The position numbers and the translations under genes are program-made. This document shows, one piece after another, positions 1-8,657 of a stretch of 64,000 nucleotides of DNA. The DNA comes from Collimonas silvisoli. GTDB taxonomy: Bacteria > Pseudomonadota > Gammaproteobacteria > Burkholderiales > Burkholderiaceae_D. The stretch is taken from contig NZ_JAGQEG010000002.1 of the NCBI RefSeq assembly GCF_018305005.1, forward strand, positions 1 through 64,000. Reading direction: 5' to 3'. Under the pieces are notes generated by a model. That model ran no database searches, had not been told where the DNA came from, and saw only the letters and a list, made by a program, of their open reading frames with translations. How positions within the stretch are numbered: the stretch's first letter is position 1; each line of letters opens with the position of its first letter.

Positions 1-607
1 CACCCGCCATTTTTGGCGTGGCGGCAGCATCTTTGGCGTCCTTGTCGGACGGTCGTTTGATGCCGACATTGACAGTGAACGCGAAGACACGCTTGCTATC
101 GCGGCCGGTAACGCCGATATTCGCGGAACGAATTTCAATCAGATCGGGACGTTCCAGCCAAGCCGAGTTATTCCCCAAATTACGCAGCAACTCGGATACC
201 CGCTCATTCGACTGCGCATAACCGTTCAATGCCACCCGCTGCCCTTCCTGCTTGAGTGAATTCAGGTAGACACCCTCCGGCACCTGCTTGACCAGTTCAT
301 CCATCAGATACACCGGCTGATTGCGGTCGCTTTGCAAATCCTCAACGGCTTGCTGGCGCGCCTTCAATGCCTCGATTTCCTGCTTGAGCGTGGCGACTTC
401 CTTGATTTCGCCGTCAAGACGGGTGTTTTCCGCCGTGATAAAACGATTGCGCTCGGCCTGGTTAGCAATACTGTTCGCGAAAAATGCGCCGACCAGCAGC
501 ACCACGACCAGGCCGATAATTGCAGACAGCACCAACATGGCGAAATAGGCATTCTTGCGCTGCTTACGCTTGGCTTCGCGATGCGGCAGTAAATTAATTT
601 TGATCAT
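1..607 (-). CDS. pilN: Type IV pilus assembly protein PilN (3' end outside window)
   Basis: Inner-membrane platform protein that binds PilM in the cytoplasm and pairs with PilO in the periplasm to align the type IV pilus machine. The frame is open for 202 codons to the window edge. It starts MIKINLLPHR, the conserved PilN tail that docks into PilM, followed by a basic stretch, one membrane helix at about residues 23-45, and a coiled-coil-like segment (about 55-85). The ATG overlaps the pilM stop as TGATG, so translation is probably coupled. The C-terminus, and presumably pilO, pilP and pilQ, lie outside the window. Confidence 0.93.
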   Translation of the reverse strand, partial: MIKINLLPHREAKRKQRKNAYFAMLVLSAIIGLVVVLLVGAFFANSIANQAERNRFITAENTRLDGEIKEVATLKQEIEALKARQQAVEDLQSDRNQPVYLMDELVKQVPEGVYLNSLKQEGQRVALNGYAQSNERVSELLRNLGNNSAWLERPDLIEIRSANIGVTGRDSKRVFAFTVNVGIKRPSDKDAKDAAATPKMAG

Positions 608-1692
608 CAGCCAAACCTCCGCATGGCCAGCCCGCAAGCAACCAGATAAGACGGCGCATCTATGCGCAATTGTTTTTCCCGCACGTTCGGCCCCAGTTGC
701 ATGCCGGTAAACGGACTGACCACCGAGGTGGAAATCTTGGCCCGTCCAGCCACTACTTCAACCAGGCCGGGGATGGTGGCGCAACCGCCAGCCAGGAATA
801 ACTGGTCGAGGCGGGTATAGGGAGTCGAGGTAAAGAAAAACTGGATCGCTCGCGTGACTTCCAGTGCGGCGCTCTCCAGGAAGGGAGTGAGGACCTCTTG
901 CTGGTAGCCTTCAGGCAAATCAGTGCCACGTTTTTTGGCGTCTGCCTCCTCATACGAGAGGCCGTAGGCACGCACAATATCCTGGGTCAGCTGGTTGCCG
1001 CCAAACGGCTGCTCCCGCTCATAAATCAGCTGGCCATCCAGTAACGCCGATACATGCGTGGTTTGAGTGCCGATCTGGAACAGACCGACAATCTGCCCCT
1101 GCCCGGCTTTCGGCAATTGTTCGATGATGCGATTGATCGCCGCGCGCGCCGCGTAGGATTCGATGTCCATCACGGTCGGCTTGAGACCGGCCGCCTCTGC
1201 CACCGCCACACGGTCTTCCACCTTTTCCTTGCGTGTCGCCGCCAGCAGCACTTCAACATCCTCCGGCGAATGCTGCGCGGGCCCGATAACGTCAAAATCA
1301 AGGCTGACCTCATCCAGCGCAAACGGAATATATTGGCTGGCTTCGGATTCGACCTGCATCTCCAGCTCTTCTTCCAGCATGCCGCTGGCCAGAATGATCT
1401 TTTTGGTAATCACCGACGCCGGCGGCATGCCCAGAGCCACCAGCTTGGCGCTCGAGCCGCTTTTTTTCCACAGCCGCCGGACTGCCTCCGTGACTTGCTC
1501 GATATTTTCGATATTGCCATCCACTACCGCGCCGCGCGGCAACGGTTCCGAGGCATAGCGGTCCAGACGCAATTGATCCTTGCCCGTCTCCGACAGCTCA
1601 ACCAGCCTGACGCCAGACGTACTAATATCAATCCCCACCAGAGGCGGGTTCTTCTTACCGATCAGCGATCCAAGATCTAATGCCAAGAGCAT
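607..1692 (-). CDS. pilM: Type IV pilus assembly ATPase-fold protein PilM
   Basis: Actin-like cytoplasmic protein (361 aa) that recruits PilN to the inner face of the membrane. The N-terminus reads LLALDLGSLIGKKNPPLVGI, with the phosphate-1-type GIDIS loop at about residues 21-25. A later GLFQIGTQTTHVSALLDG segment matches the phosphate-2 region and LAGGCATIPG matches the adenosine motif. I chose ATG at 1692 because homologues begin there; an in-frame TTG at 1734 would add 14 residues and is less likely. It is the first gene of the pilMN operon and diverges from mrcA. Confidence 0.95.
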   Translation of the reverse strand: MLLALDLGSLIGKKNPPLVGIDISTSGVRLVELSETGKDQLRLDRYASEPLPRGAVVDGNIENIEQVTEAVRRLWKKSGSSAKLVALGMPPASVITKKIILASGMLEEELEMQVESEASQYIPFALDEVSLDFDVIGPAQHSPEDVEVLLAATRKEKVEDRVAVAEAAGLKPTVMDIESYAARAAINRIIEQLPKAGQGQIVGLFQIGTQTTHVSALLDGQLIYEREQPFGGNQLTQDIVRAYGLSYEEADAKKRGTDLPEGYQQEVLTPFLESAALEVTRAIQFFFTSTPYTRLDQLFLAGGCATIPGLVEVVAGRAKISTSVVSPFTGMQLGPNVREKQLRIDAPSYLVACGLAMRRFG

Positions 1693-2060
1693 TTCTCCCG
1701 AGTATGTATTATGTGGGGAACATTCTGCCTGCAAGGCGGTCGCATATGCGGTATACCGTCTCGAAGTTAGGAAAAACCTGTAAAACAGGGCTTACAGCAA
1801 TGTTAAATTTTATAAGGTGAAATCGTAGCAATAAGAGTGCGGTACTGTAAAGAAATTTTCCACACAGCAATTGTTCAAGTGCTACCAACTTCAGCTCCAC
1901 AGCCACTCCATTCATGCTAATTTTGATTTTTGCGACGATTTCTGTCTGGATTTCGCAACGCAGTTTGCTGCTCATCAAGAACGCATGATGCAGAGCAAGT
2001 TTTGAGCCAAGCCCTGTGCCGCTATAATGCGGGGCATCCATCTTTCATAAAACGCATCGA
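1693..2060. promoter_or_regulatory. Divergent control region between pilM and mrcA
   Basis: A 368-bp region with no convincing ORF, AT-richer than its flanks. It must carry the leftward pilM promoter and the rightward mrcA promoter. It holds an inverted repeat CTGTAA-n8-TTACAG at 1778-1797, about 85 bp upstream of the pilM start. I see no unambiguous sigma-70 or sigma-54 promoter for pilM. Confidence 0.5.
2001..2028 (+). promoter_or_regulatory. Candidate sigma-70 promoter of mrcA
   Basis: A perfect -10 hexamer TATAAT (2023-2028) with a weak TTTGAG/TTGAGC -35 element 15-16 bp upstream. It would give a short leader of about 25 nt before the mrcA ATG at 2061. Motif match only. Confidence 0.5.
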
Positions 2061-4430
2061 ATGACGCCCCCAGACACAGCCAGCGACACCCAGCCCTCTC
2101 TTCCTTCGCGCCGTCGCATGCCGCTGTTGCTGCGGCTGGCGCTTGGCTTTTTTGGCATTGTTATCGGCCTGACAGTTATCGGCTGCCTGACTTTTTTCCT
2201 GATGCTGGCGATGGCTTACCCGAATTTGCCGGAACTGGATTCGCTGACCGACTACAAACCCACAATTCCGTTGCGCATTTTTTCGGCCGACGGCGTGCTG
2301 ATCGGCGAGTTTGGCGAAGAACGGCGCAGCCTGGTGCACATCAGCGAGATTCCCGACGTGATGAAGAAAGCTGTGCTGGCAATTGAAGACGATCGTTTTT
2401 ACCAGCATGGCGGAGTCGACTACCAAGGCATCCTGCGCGCCAGTTTTTCCAACCTGACCGGCGGCGGCGGCGGCGCCAGCACGATTACGCAGCAGGTCGC
2501 CCGCAATTTTTTCCTGACCAGCAACGAGCCGACCTTCTTCCAGAAAGCCTCGCGCAAATTTCTGTATGAGATTCCCTTGGCATGGAAAATCGAACGCAAC
2601 CTGAGCAAGGACCAGATTCTTGAGGTTTACATGAACCAGATTTATCTGGGCCAGCGTGCCTACGGCTTTGCCTCGGCGGCGCAAATCTATTTTGGCAAGC
2701 GGCTGCAGGACATTACCACCGCAGAAGCCGCGATGCTGGCCGGTTTGCCGAAAGCGCCGTCGGCCAACAATCCGGTGGTCAATCCGAAGCGTGCAACGGT
2801 ACGCCAGCAATATATTTTGCTGCGCATGCTGCAACTCGGCTACATCAACGAAGCGCAGTACGAACAAGCCAAGAACGAAACCCTGCACATCAAGACCGGC
2901 GCCAGCGAATTTGGCATCCATGCCGAATTCGTCTCTGAAATGGCGCGCCAGCTGGTGTATGAGCAGTTCAAGGAAAACACTTACACGCGCGGCCTCAATG
3001 TCTTCACCACCATTACCAAGGCGGACCAGGATGCGGCGTATATAGCGCTGCGCCGCGGCGTCATGGATTACGAGAAGCGGCGCGGCTATCGCGGCCCCGA
3101 AGGTTTTATGGAGATCCCTGACGGCACCAAGGAAGAGGCTGAAGATGCGATCGAAGTAGAACTGGCCGACCATCCCGACAGCGATGAAATCGTCGCGGCG
3201 GTGGTGCTGGAGGCAAGCCCGAAACTGGTTCGCGCCGTACTATCGTCGGGCCAGGAGATCAGCGTCAGCGGCGCCGGCCTGAGCATCGCCACCAATCTGC
3301 TGAGCGACAAAGCGCCGCCGCAGCGCAAGGTCAAACGCGGCGCCATCATCCGCGTCATGCTGGATGGAAAAAACTGGAGCATCACGCAAATGCCTGCGGT
3401 GGAATCGGCTTTTGTCGCGGCCGACACCCAGGACGGAGCGATCCGCGCCCTGATCGGCGGCTTTGATTTCAATCGCAATAAATTCAATCATGTGACCCAG
3501 GCGTGGCGCCAGCCGGGTTCGTCGTTCAAGCCCTTCATTTATTCCGCCTCGCTGGAAAAAGGCTTGTCGCCGGCCACGATCATCAACGATGCGCCGCTTA
3601 CTTACGGCGGCGGCCAGACCGGCGGCCAGATCTGGCAACCCAAGAACTACGGCAATAAATACGAAGGGCCGATGAGCATGCGCCGTGCGCTCACCAAGTC
3701 GAAGAACGTGGTCTCGGTACGTATCCTGGACAAGATCGGTGCCAAATACGGGCAGGAATATGTGACGCGTTTTGGCTTCGATGCTGACAAAAATCCGCCA
3801 TACCTGACGTTGGCCCTGGGCGCCGGCGCAGTGACGCCGCTGCAAATGGTCGGCGGTTACGCGGTATTTGCCAACGGCGGTTATAAAATCAGCCCTTACA
3901 TCATCAGTAAAATCACCGACGCCGACGGCAACGTGTTGTCGCAAGTGCATCCGGAAACCGCCGGCGACGAAACCAATCGCATCATCGATCCGCGCAATGC
4001 CTACTTAATGGATAGCATGATGCGCGACGTGGTGCGCTACGGCACCGCAGTCAAGGCGCTGTCGCTCAACCGCACGGATCTGGCCGGCAAGACCGGCACC
4101 ACCAACGATTCGCTGGACGCCTGGTTTGCCGGCTACCAGCCGTCGCTGGTAGCCGTCGGCTGGATGGGCTACGACCAGCCGCGCAGCCTGGGCGACAAGG
4201 AAACCGGCGGCGGCCTGGCGTTGCCGATCTGGATCAGCTTCATGCAACAGGCGTTGAAAGGCGTGCCGATGGAAGACCGCACGGTGCCGGACGGCCTGGT
4301 TCATTCCGGCGGTGAATATTATTACGCGGAATATCCGCCGGGAATCGCAACACAAAGCCTTGGCGGTGGCAGCACGGCGCCGACGGAAGAAGAAAAAGCC
4401 CGGGATGAGGTGAAGAACGAATTGTTCTGA
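2061..4430 (+). CDS. mrcA: Penicillin-binding protein 1A (bifunctional transglycosylase/transpeptidase)
   Basis: Class A PBP (789 aa) that polymerises and cross-links peptidoglycan from lipid II on the outer face of the inner membrane. There is one N-terminal membrane anchor (about residues 23-50). The GT51 domain shows EDDRFYQHGG (about 108) and GASTITQQVARN; an OB-like insert follows. The transpeptidase domain shows the SxxK serine in GSSFKP (about 485), an SKN motif and KTGTTN (about 676). Its position next to divergent pilM is the common proteobacterial arrangement. No strong Shine-Dalgarno precedes the ATG. Confidence 0.97.
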   Translation: MTPPDTASDTQPSLPSRRRMPLLLRLALGFFGIVIGLTVIGCLTFFLMLAMAYPNLPELDSLTDYKPTIPLRIFSADGVLIGEFGEERRSLVHISEIPDVMKKAVLAIEDDRFYQHGGVDYQGILRASFSNLTGGGGGASTITQQVARNFFLTSNEPTFFQKASRKFLYEIPLAWKIERNLSKDQILEVYMNQIYLGQRAYGFASAAQIYFGKRLQDITTAEAAMLAGLPKAPSANNPVVNPKRATVRQQYILLRMLQLGYINEAQYEQAKNETLHIKTGASEFGIHAEFVSEMARQLVYEQFKENTYTRGLNVFTTITKADQDAAYIALRRGVMDYEKRRGYRGPEGFMEIPDGTKEEAEDAIEVELADHPDSDEIVAAVVLEASPKLVRAVLSSGQEISVSGAGLSIATNLLSDKAPPQRKVKRGAIIRVMLDGKNWSITQMPAVESAFVAADTQDGAIRALIGGFDFNRNKFNHVTQAWRQPGSSFKPFIYSASLEKGLSPATIINDAPLTYGGGQTGGQIWQPKNYGNKYEGPMSMRRALTKSKNVVSVRILDKIGAKYGQEYVTRFGFDADKNPPYLTLALGAGAVTPLQMVGGYAVFANGGYKISPYIISKITDADGNVLSQVHPETAGDETNRIIDPRNAYLMDSMMRDVVRYGTAVKALSLNRTDLAGKTGTTNDSLDAWFAGYQPSLVAVGWMGYDQPRSLGDKETGGGLALPIWISFMQQALKGVPMEDRTVPDGLVHSGGEYYYAEYPPGIATQSLGGGSTAPTEEEKARDEVKNELF

Positions 4431-4456
4431 TCGAACCGAGCAAGCAGTTGGTCAAA

Positions 4457-4495
4457 CAAAAAGGCTTCCCTGATAGATACAGGGAAGCCTTTTTT
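4457..4495. terminator. Bidirectional Rho-independent terminator
   Basis: A near-perfect hairpin with arms AAAGGCTTCCCTG and CAGGGAAGCCTTT and loop ATAGATA, flanked by an A-run on one side and a T-run on the other, so it can stop transcription from mrcA and from the leftward DUF2827-like operon. The stop codon of the last operon gene sits in its right flank. Confidence 0.85.
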
Positions 4496-5630
4496 AATTC
4501 GAATACAGATCCAGCAAGCGCCGGGTGTAGATCTCGATATTCTCCGGCAAGCTCACATCCAGCGTACGCAGCAAGGTCTGCGCATTGCGCCGGTAATCCT
4601 CCAACTGCGCATCATGCGTGGCAAACGCCTGTAACACCGCCTGGCCGCCGGCATAGGAATCGAACTCCGGATAGTAATACCCGTAACCCTTGATAAATTC
4701 CGAGTTGTGGATCAAGGGATAAGCGCCGTACAAGGCCTCGTAGTACAGATAGTTCTGGCCGTTTTCCCAGTGATGCGAAATGATGCAATCGCCATAATTG
4801 GCCATGAACTCGTACACCGCAAAGCGCCCTTCAAAAGACGCCAGGCCGTGATTCACGACATCAAGCGAACGCGCGAATTGCGAAAACTTCAAATGCTCTT
4901 TCAGATGCAAGGTATTGCACACGCGCAGATGTTGCAGGAATGCCGGTTGCGCGCGATATGCTTCTTCGCAAGCCAGCATCGGCAGCAGTGAGGTTTTCAC
5001 CATGCAGACATTGGGTTCGAAACTGCATACCCGCCAGCGCGGTTTGCCCGGCTCATAACCATAGCTGAGATGGCTGGGCAAGGTGGCGATGCCTTTTGCA
5101 AAAAACAGCGGCGTCCACAAATGCGGCACGATATGCACCGGCGCCCGTGCAGTGAGGCCAAAGTAATCTTTGCAGCTGCGCAGGTACTCCGGCAGGGTCC
5201 ACACCGCGTCGTAAGGCTTGTCGCTGCATAAACCGCCGTGCGGTTTGTTGAACATGGCGCGCTCGATGTCGATCACATAATCGTTGCCGACCCGCATCCA
5301 GGCATAACGCCCGCCGCGCTCGCGGAATCTCCTGACCCAATCTTCGTTCAGCTGGGCGCTCATTTCAATCACCACATCCAGGGTTTCCATGGCCTGATCC
5401 AGGCCGATCATATCGATCCCCAGATCGCCCAGCATCATGGCGTCATTGACCTGGTTGGTCTGGCCGTCCAGCACCAGCACGGCACGCTCGACCGCCGGCG
5501 ACTGGTTGAACAATTGCACCAGGAATGCGCAATTCTGGAAGATGCCGTTTTCCCAGATAGATTGCGGCCCCGGCCGCACATACAGGGTTACGCCGACGCG
5601 CAATTTACGTTGTGGCAAAGGGTGGCTCAT
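4494..5630 (-). CDS. DUF2827-like protein, paralogue 3 of 3 (possible glycosyltransferase fold)
   Basis: 378 aa, soluble, no signal peptide. Clearly paralogous to the next two genes upstream: shared SIWENGIFQN near the N-terminus, LDVVIEM at about 85, VPHLWTPLFF at about 170, FEPN...VK at about 205, and SHHWE-x3-NYLYYEALYGAYPLIHN at about 285. These match what I remember as DUF2827, which is of unknown function. The Rossmann-like beginnings of both halves and the E/H-rich C-terminal motif suggest a GT-B glycosyltransferase, but that is inference. The start overlaps the previous stop as ATGA, so it is translationally coupled. Confidence 0.75.
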   Translation of the reverse strand: MSHPLPQRKLRVGVTLYVRPGPQSIWENGIFQNCAFLVQLFNQSPAVERAVLVLDGQTNQVNDAMMLGDLGIDMIGLDQAMETLDVVIEMSAQLNEDWVRRFRERGGRYAWMRVGNDYVIDIERAMFNKPHGGLCSDKPYDAVWTLPEYLRSCKDYFGLTARAPVHIVPHLWTPLFFAKGIATLPSHLSYGYEPGKPRWRVCSFEPNVCMVKTSLLPMLACEEAYRAQPAFLQHLRVCNTLHLKEHLKFSQFARSLDVVNHGLASFEGRFAVYEFMANYGDCIISHHWENGQNYLYYEALYGAYPLIHNSEFIKGYGYYYPEFDSYAGGQAVLQAFATHDAQLEDYRRNAQTLLRTLDVSLPENIEIYTRRLLDLYSN

Positions 5631-6772
5631 ACCTGCCCCCCCACGGTGTGTTGAAGTCTTTTCACGAATGCATCCACATTGTCAGGGTGTGCCGGATCTA
5701 GCCTGCGCAAGTACGCGGCGCCCGCCTTTTTATAGTCGTCCCAGAATTCCGGCTCCTGGCGCCAGGCGTCGAGCAAGGCGTGGCCGCCGGCGCTGGCCTC
5801 AAAATCAGGATAATAAATACCGACGCCGCCAGCCTTCAGATATTCCGAATTGTGGATCAGCGGATAACCGCCGTAGAGCGCGTCGTAGTACAGATAATTC
5901 AAACCGCATTCCCACTGATGCGAAACCACCGCATCCATCTTTTGCTGCGCCATGCATTCGACAAACGCTACCCGCGGTTCATAAGTGGCCTTGTGATGTT
6001 GCGTCAGATCGAGATTGATGGCGAAACGATTGAAGGTTGGATGCTCTTTCATCTGCACCGTATTCATCACCATCATCGTGCTCACCGAGCGCTGATCTAG
6101 GCGATATGCCTGCTCGCATACCAGCATCGGAATAAAGCAGCTTTTGACGACAGATATATTCGGTTCGAAAATCGCCGTGCGCCAGCCCGGCCGATCGGCG
6201 CCGCTGCTGGCTTGATAGCCGAAATGGTGACCGTCTTTTTCAACCCGCTCGACCTGCCCTTGGATAAACAGCGGCGACCAGATGTGCGGCACCGCAAACA
6301 CCGGCACCCGCGACACGGTGCGCAACAACGGTCCGCTGCTTTTCATGTGATGCGGCAGCGTCCATATTTCATGCCACGGCGTGCCATTGAAAATCTGGCC
6401 GCTAGGGCCGTCGAACATCGGCGCTTCGGCGTTGTCGGCATAAGTGTGGCCGACAAAGAAGGTAATGATCTTGACGCCCAAAGCGCGTACATGACGCAAC
6501 CATTCCAGCGGCAATTGCGCTCCCATTTCGATCACTATATCAAGCTCGAAAGTGACGTCGTCAGGTTTCACCAGAGGCACATCAAGATCGTCCAGTCCCA
6601 TTGCTTCGGGCATATGATCAAGGTCGCCGCCGTTCAATAGAAATACGCGGCCGACTTGCGGGCTGTGCCGCAACAGCATTACCAGAAATGCCAGATTCTG
6701 ATTGAGGCCGTTGGACCAAAGCTGCGCGCCGTGCACTGCAAAGACGGAGATACCTACATTGATTTTTTTCAT
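5627..6772 (-). CDS. DUF2827-like protein, paralogue 2 of 3
   Basis: 381 aa, cytoplasmic by sequence. Carries the same signature blocks as its neighbours: QLWSNGLNQNLAF, LDIVIEMGAQL, VPHIWSPLFI, FEPNISVVKS, CEQAYR and ECGLNYLYYDALYGGYPLIHN. It is visibly closer to the third paralogue than to the first. It is the middle gene of a three-gene minus-strand run, with a 28-bp gap upstream and an ATGA overlap downstream. Function unknown; a sugar-transfer role in a surface glycan is only inferred from the fold-like pattern. Confidence 0.75.
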   Translation of the reverse strand: MKKINVGISVFAVHGAQLWSNGLNQNLAFLVMLLRHSPQVGRVFLLNGGDLDHMPEAMGLDDLDVPLVKPDDVTFELDIVIEMGAQLPLEWLRHVRALGVKIITFFVGHTYADNAEAPMFDGPSGQIFNGTPWHEIWTLPHHMKSSGPLLRTVSRVPVFAVPHIWSPLFIQGQVERVEKDGHHFGYQASSGADRPGWRTAIFEPNISVVKSCFIPMLVCEQAYRLDQRSVSTMMVMNTVQMKEHPTFNRFAINLDLTQHHKATYEPRVAFVECMAQQKMDAVVSHQWECGLNYLYYDALYGGYPLIHNSEYLKAGGVGIYYPDFEASAGGHALLDAWRQEPEFWDDYKKAGAAYLRRLDPAHPDNVDAFVKRLQHTVGGQV

Positions 6773-6800
6773 GGGTTAGGAGAGATTAAAAACCATTCGA

Positions 6801-7940
6801 TCATACAATCGGCTGTTGCAGCAAAGCAGTCAATAACCGCTCATACTCAGCCGTGACTTGCGCACAGCCAGGCAGGTAACGGCTCAGCACTTGCCGCTGG
6901 CGCGTCAGATAATCCTGCCAGCTGCCGTCGTGCGTAGTCAGCACTTCAAGCAATCTGCGGCAACCGTCTTGCACATTATTTCCCTCGTAGTAGTAACCAA
7001 GATCGCTGCACATATAGGCGTTATGCACCAACGGATAACCCTGCCAGCAAACGTCGAAATAAAAATAGTTCAACGCATTCTCTATCTGGTGGGAAATCAC
7101 TACATCAGTCATCTGGCTCAGGAACTGCGGCGTGTCGAAACGCCCCAGGAACACCGCCTTGTGCTGACGCACGATATCTAGCTGGTTCATCACCGCAATG
7201 AATTCCTTGCTCTCGCGCGCCAGCCGCTCGGCGTTGGTCACCTGCAGAATCTCGATGTCTTGCGGCCGCTGCCGATAGGCTTCTTCTGCAATGAACGCCG
7301 GGTACATGCAGAATTTCACAATGTCGTTATTCGGCTCCATCACCGTCAGCCGCTTGGGGCCAGGGCGCGGGCGATATTCACCGTGATGCTCGAAACCCTG
7401 GCTGCGCTGATCGACGAAGATCGGATCCCATACAAACGGCACCACCTGCGCCGGCCGGCGACGTAAAGTCTCGAAATAGGACTGGCTGTTGGTAGCAACC
7501 TGGGGCACCATCCAGATCGCATCGTAGCGCTGGTTGACGAACAGATCGTAACCCCACAGCGGCCGATTGAATAATACCGATTGCATCACATGCACATACT
7601 CAAACCCGCAGCAGTAGGATATCAAACGACATCCTTGCGTCTTCAGGTAAGCGGTCTGGTCTGCATTGATCTGACCGCCAAGTTCGATCAGCACATCCAG
7701 GTTGTCCTTGGCTTGCTCGAAGGTCACCGTCGGCCAACGTGTCTGATCCCATGGCAGTGCCGCGGTGATGGCGATTGCGGTGGTATTCACCAGATGCATC
7801 GAACCCACGCTCGGACATTGTTTTAACGTCTCGGCCAGGTACACGGCGTTTTGCTTGATGCCGTTATTCCATAGCGATTCGTTTTCCTGATGCAAACCGA
7901 TGGTGATGCCGATACGCAAAGCGCCGATTGAAGAAGTCAT
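6801..7940 (-). CDS. DUF2827-like protein, paralogue 1 of 3
   Basis: 379 aa, the first and most divergent of the tandem trio. It keeps SLWNNGIKQNAVYLAE, LDVLIELGGQI, VPFVWDPIF, MEPNNDIVKF, EEAYR and IENALNYFYFD-x4-GYPLVHN. No membrane segments or signal peptide. The 54-bp gap upstream contains a short direct repeat (TTCATTTGCGC twice) at the end of the preceding gene and no clear terminator, so it may be read through from that gene. Function unknown. Confidence 0.75.
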   Translation of the reverse strand: MTSSIGALRIGITIGLHQENESLWNNGIKQNAVYLAETLKQCPSVGSMHLVNTTAIAITAALPWDQTRWPTVTFEQAKDNLDVLIELGGQINADQTAYLKTQGCRLISYCCGFEYVHVMQSVLFNRPLWGYDLFVNQRYDAIWMVPQVATNSQSYFETLRRRPAQVVPFVWDPIFVDQRSQGFEHHGEYRPRPGPKRLTVMEPNNDIVKFCMYPAFIAEEAYRQRPQDIEILQVTNAERLARESKEFIAVMNQLDIVRQHKAVFLGRFDTPQFLSQMTDVVISHQIENALNYFYFDVCWQGYPLVHNAYMCSDLGYYYEGNNVQDGCRRLLEVLTTHDGSWQDYLTRQRQVLSRYLPGCAQVTAEYERLLTALLQQPIV

Positions 7941-7994
7941 GTCTTGGATTCAAATCTAAAGTAAGGGGGATACACGGTGTATTTCATTTGCGCT

Positions 7995-8657
7995 TCATTT
8001 GCGCGCCGGCGCCGCCATTTTTGTCTGCTCGGTCCAGTTGTACTGCACATAGCGCCGGATGATCAGGCAACCCGGCGGTGAATCCACCAGCGAGACCGAG
8101 CCGCCCGGCTCGGCAGGCGATACATATACCGTGAAGGTCGGCAGCAAAGGCGTAGCGCTATATCCTTTCAATTCGGTATCGGCAATGCTCTTGCATGAAT
8201 ACGGTGCGATGGAGATACGCTCGGCGGCAACCGAACACGCGCCGCCATCCTGAGGCACAGCGGTAATGGATACCGCCGCCGAGGCGCCGGCATATTCGAT
8301 CCCTGTGAGCGAAAAGAACGGTCCGCGATCAGGATGGGCGCGATCCCAATCCACCAGCACATCGTGGGCGCCGGTGCCATTGATGGCCAGCGCCGACAAA
8401 CGCGTAATAGCCGGCTGGCACTGCTTGACGCCGACGCCGCGCGCCGCTTCTGCCAGCAGGTTTTTCGGTGCTGCCGCAGCCGCCTTGGCGCCGGGTAAAT
8501 CGGCACGCATCTGGCCATGCGCGGCTGGCGTCAGCCAGAATAAAAGAATCACGCAAAGCAATCCCGGCAGCCATGGTTGCCGGTATGCGCTTGATGCTAG
8601 TAAGCCCTTTGAGTCGCTTGGTTCGGTTGTTGCATAAATATGTGGTGCATGCTTCAT
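7995..8657 (-). CDS. Uncharacterised exported protein
   Basis: 220 aa, not recognised. A hydrophobic stretch LLCVILLFWLTPAAHG (about residues 34-49) preceded by R/K looks like a signal peptide ending AHG-Q, with an unusually long n-region. The mature part has scattered cysteines (QCQP, ACSV, SCKS, GCLI) that could form disulphides, and no repeats. The ATG overlaps the stop of the MORN gene as TGATG, so the two are coupled and probably work together in the envelope. Confidence 0.6.
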   Translation of the reverse strand: MKHAPHIYATTEPSDSKGLLASSAYRQPWLPGLLCVILLFWLTPAAHGQMRADLPGAKAAAAAPKNLLAEAARGVGVKQCQPAITRLSALAINGTGAHDVLVDWDRAHPDRGPFFSLTGIEYAGASAAVSITAVPQDGGACSVAAERISIAPYSCKSIADTELKGYSATPLLPTFTVYVSPAEPGGSVSLVDSPPGCLIIRRYVQYNWTEQTKMAAPARK

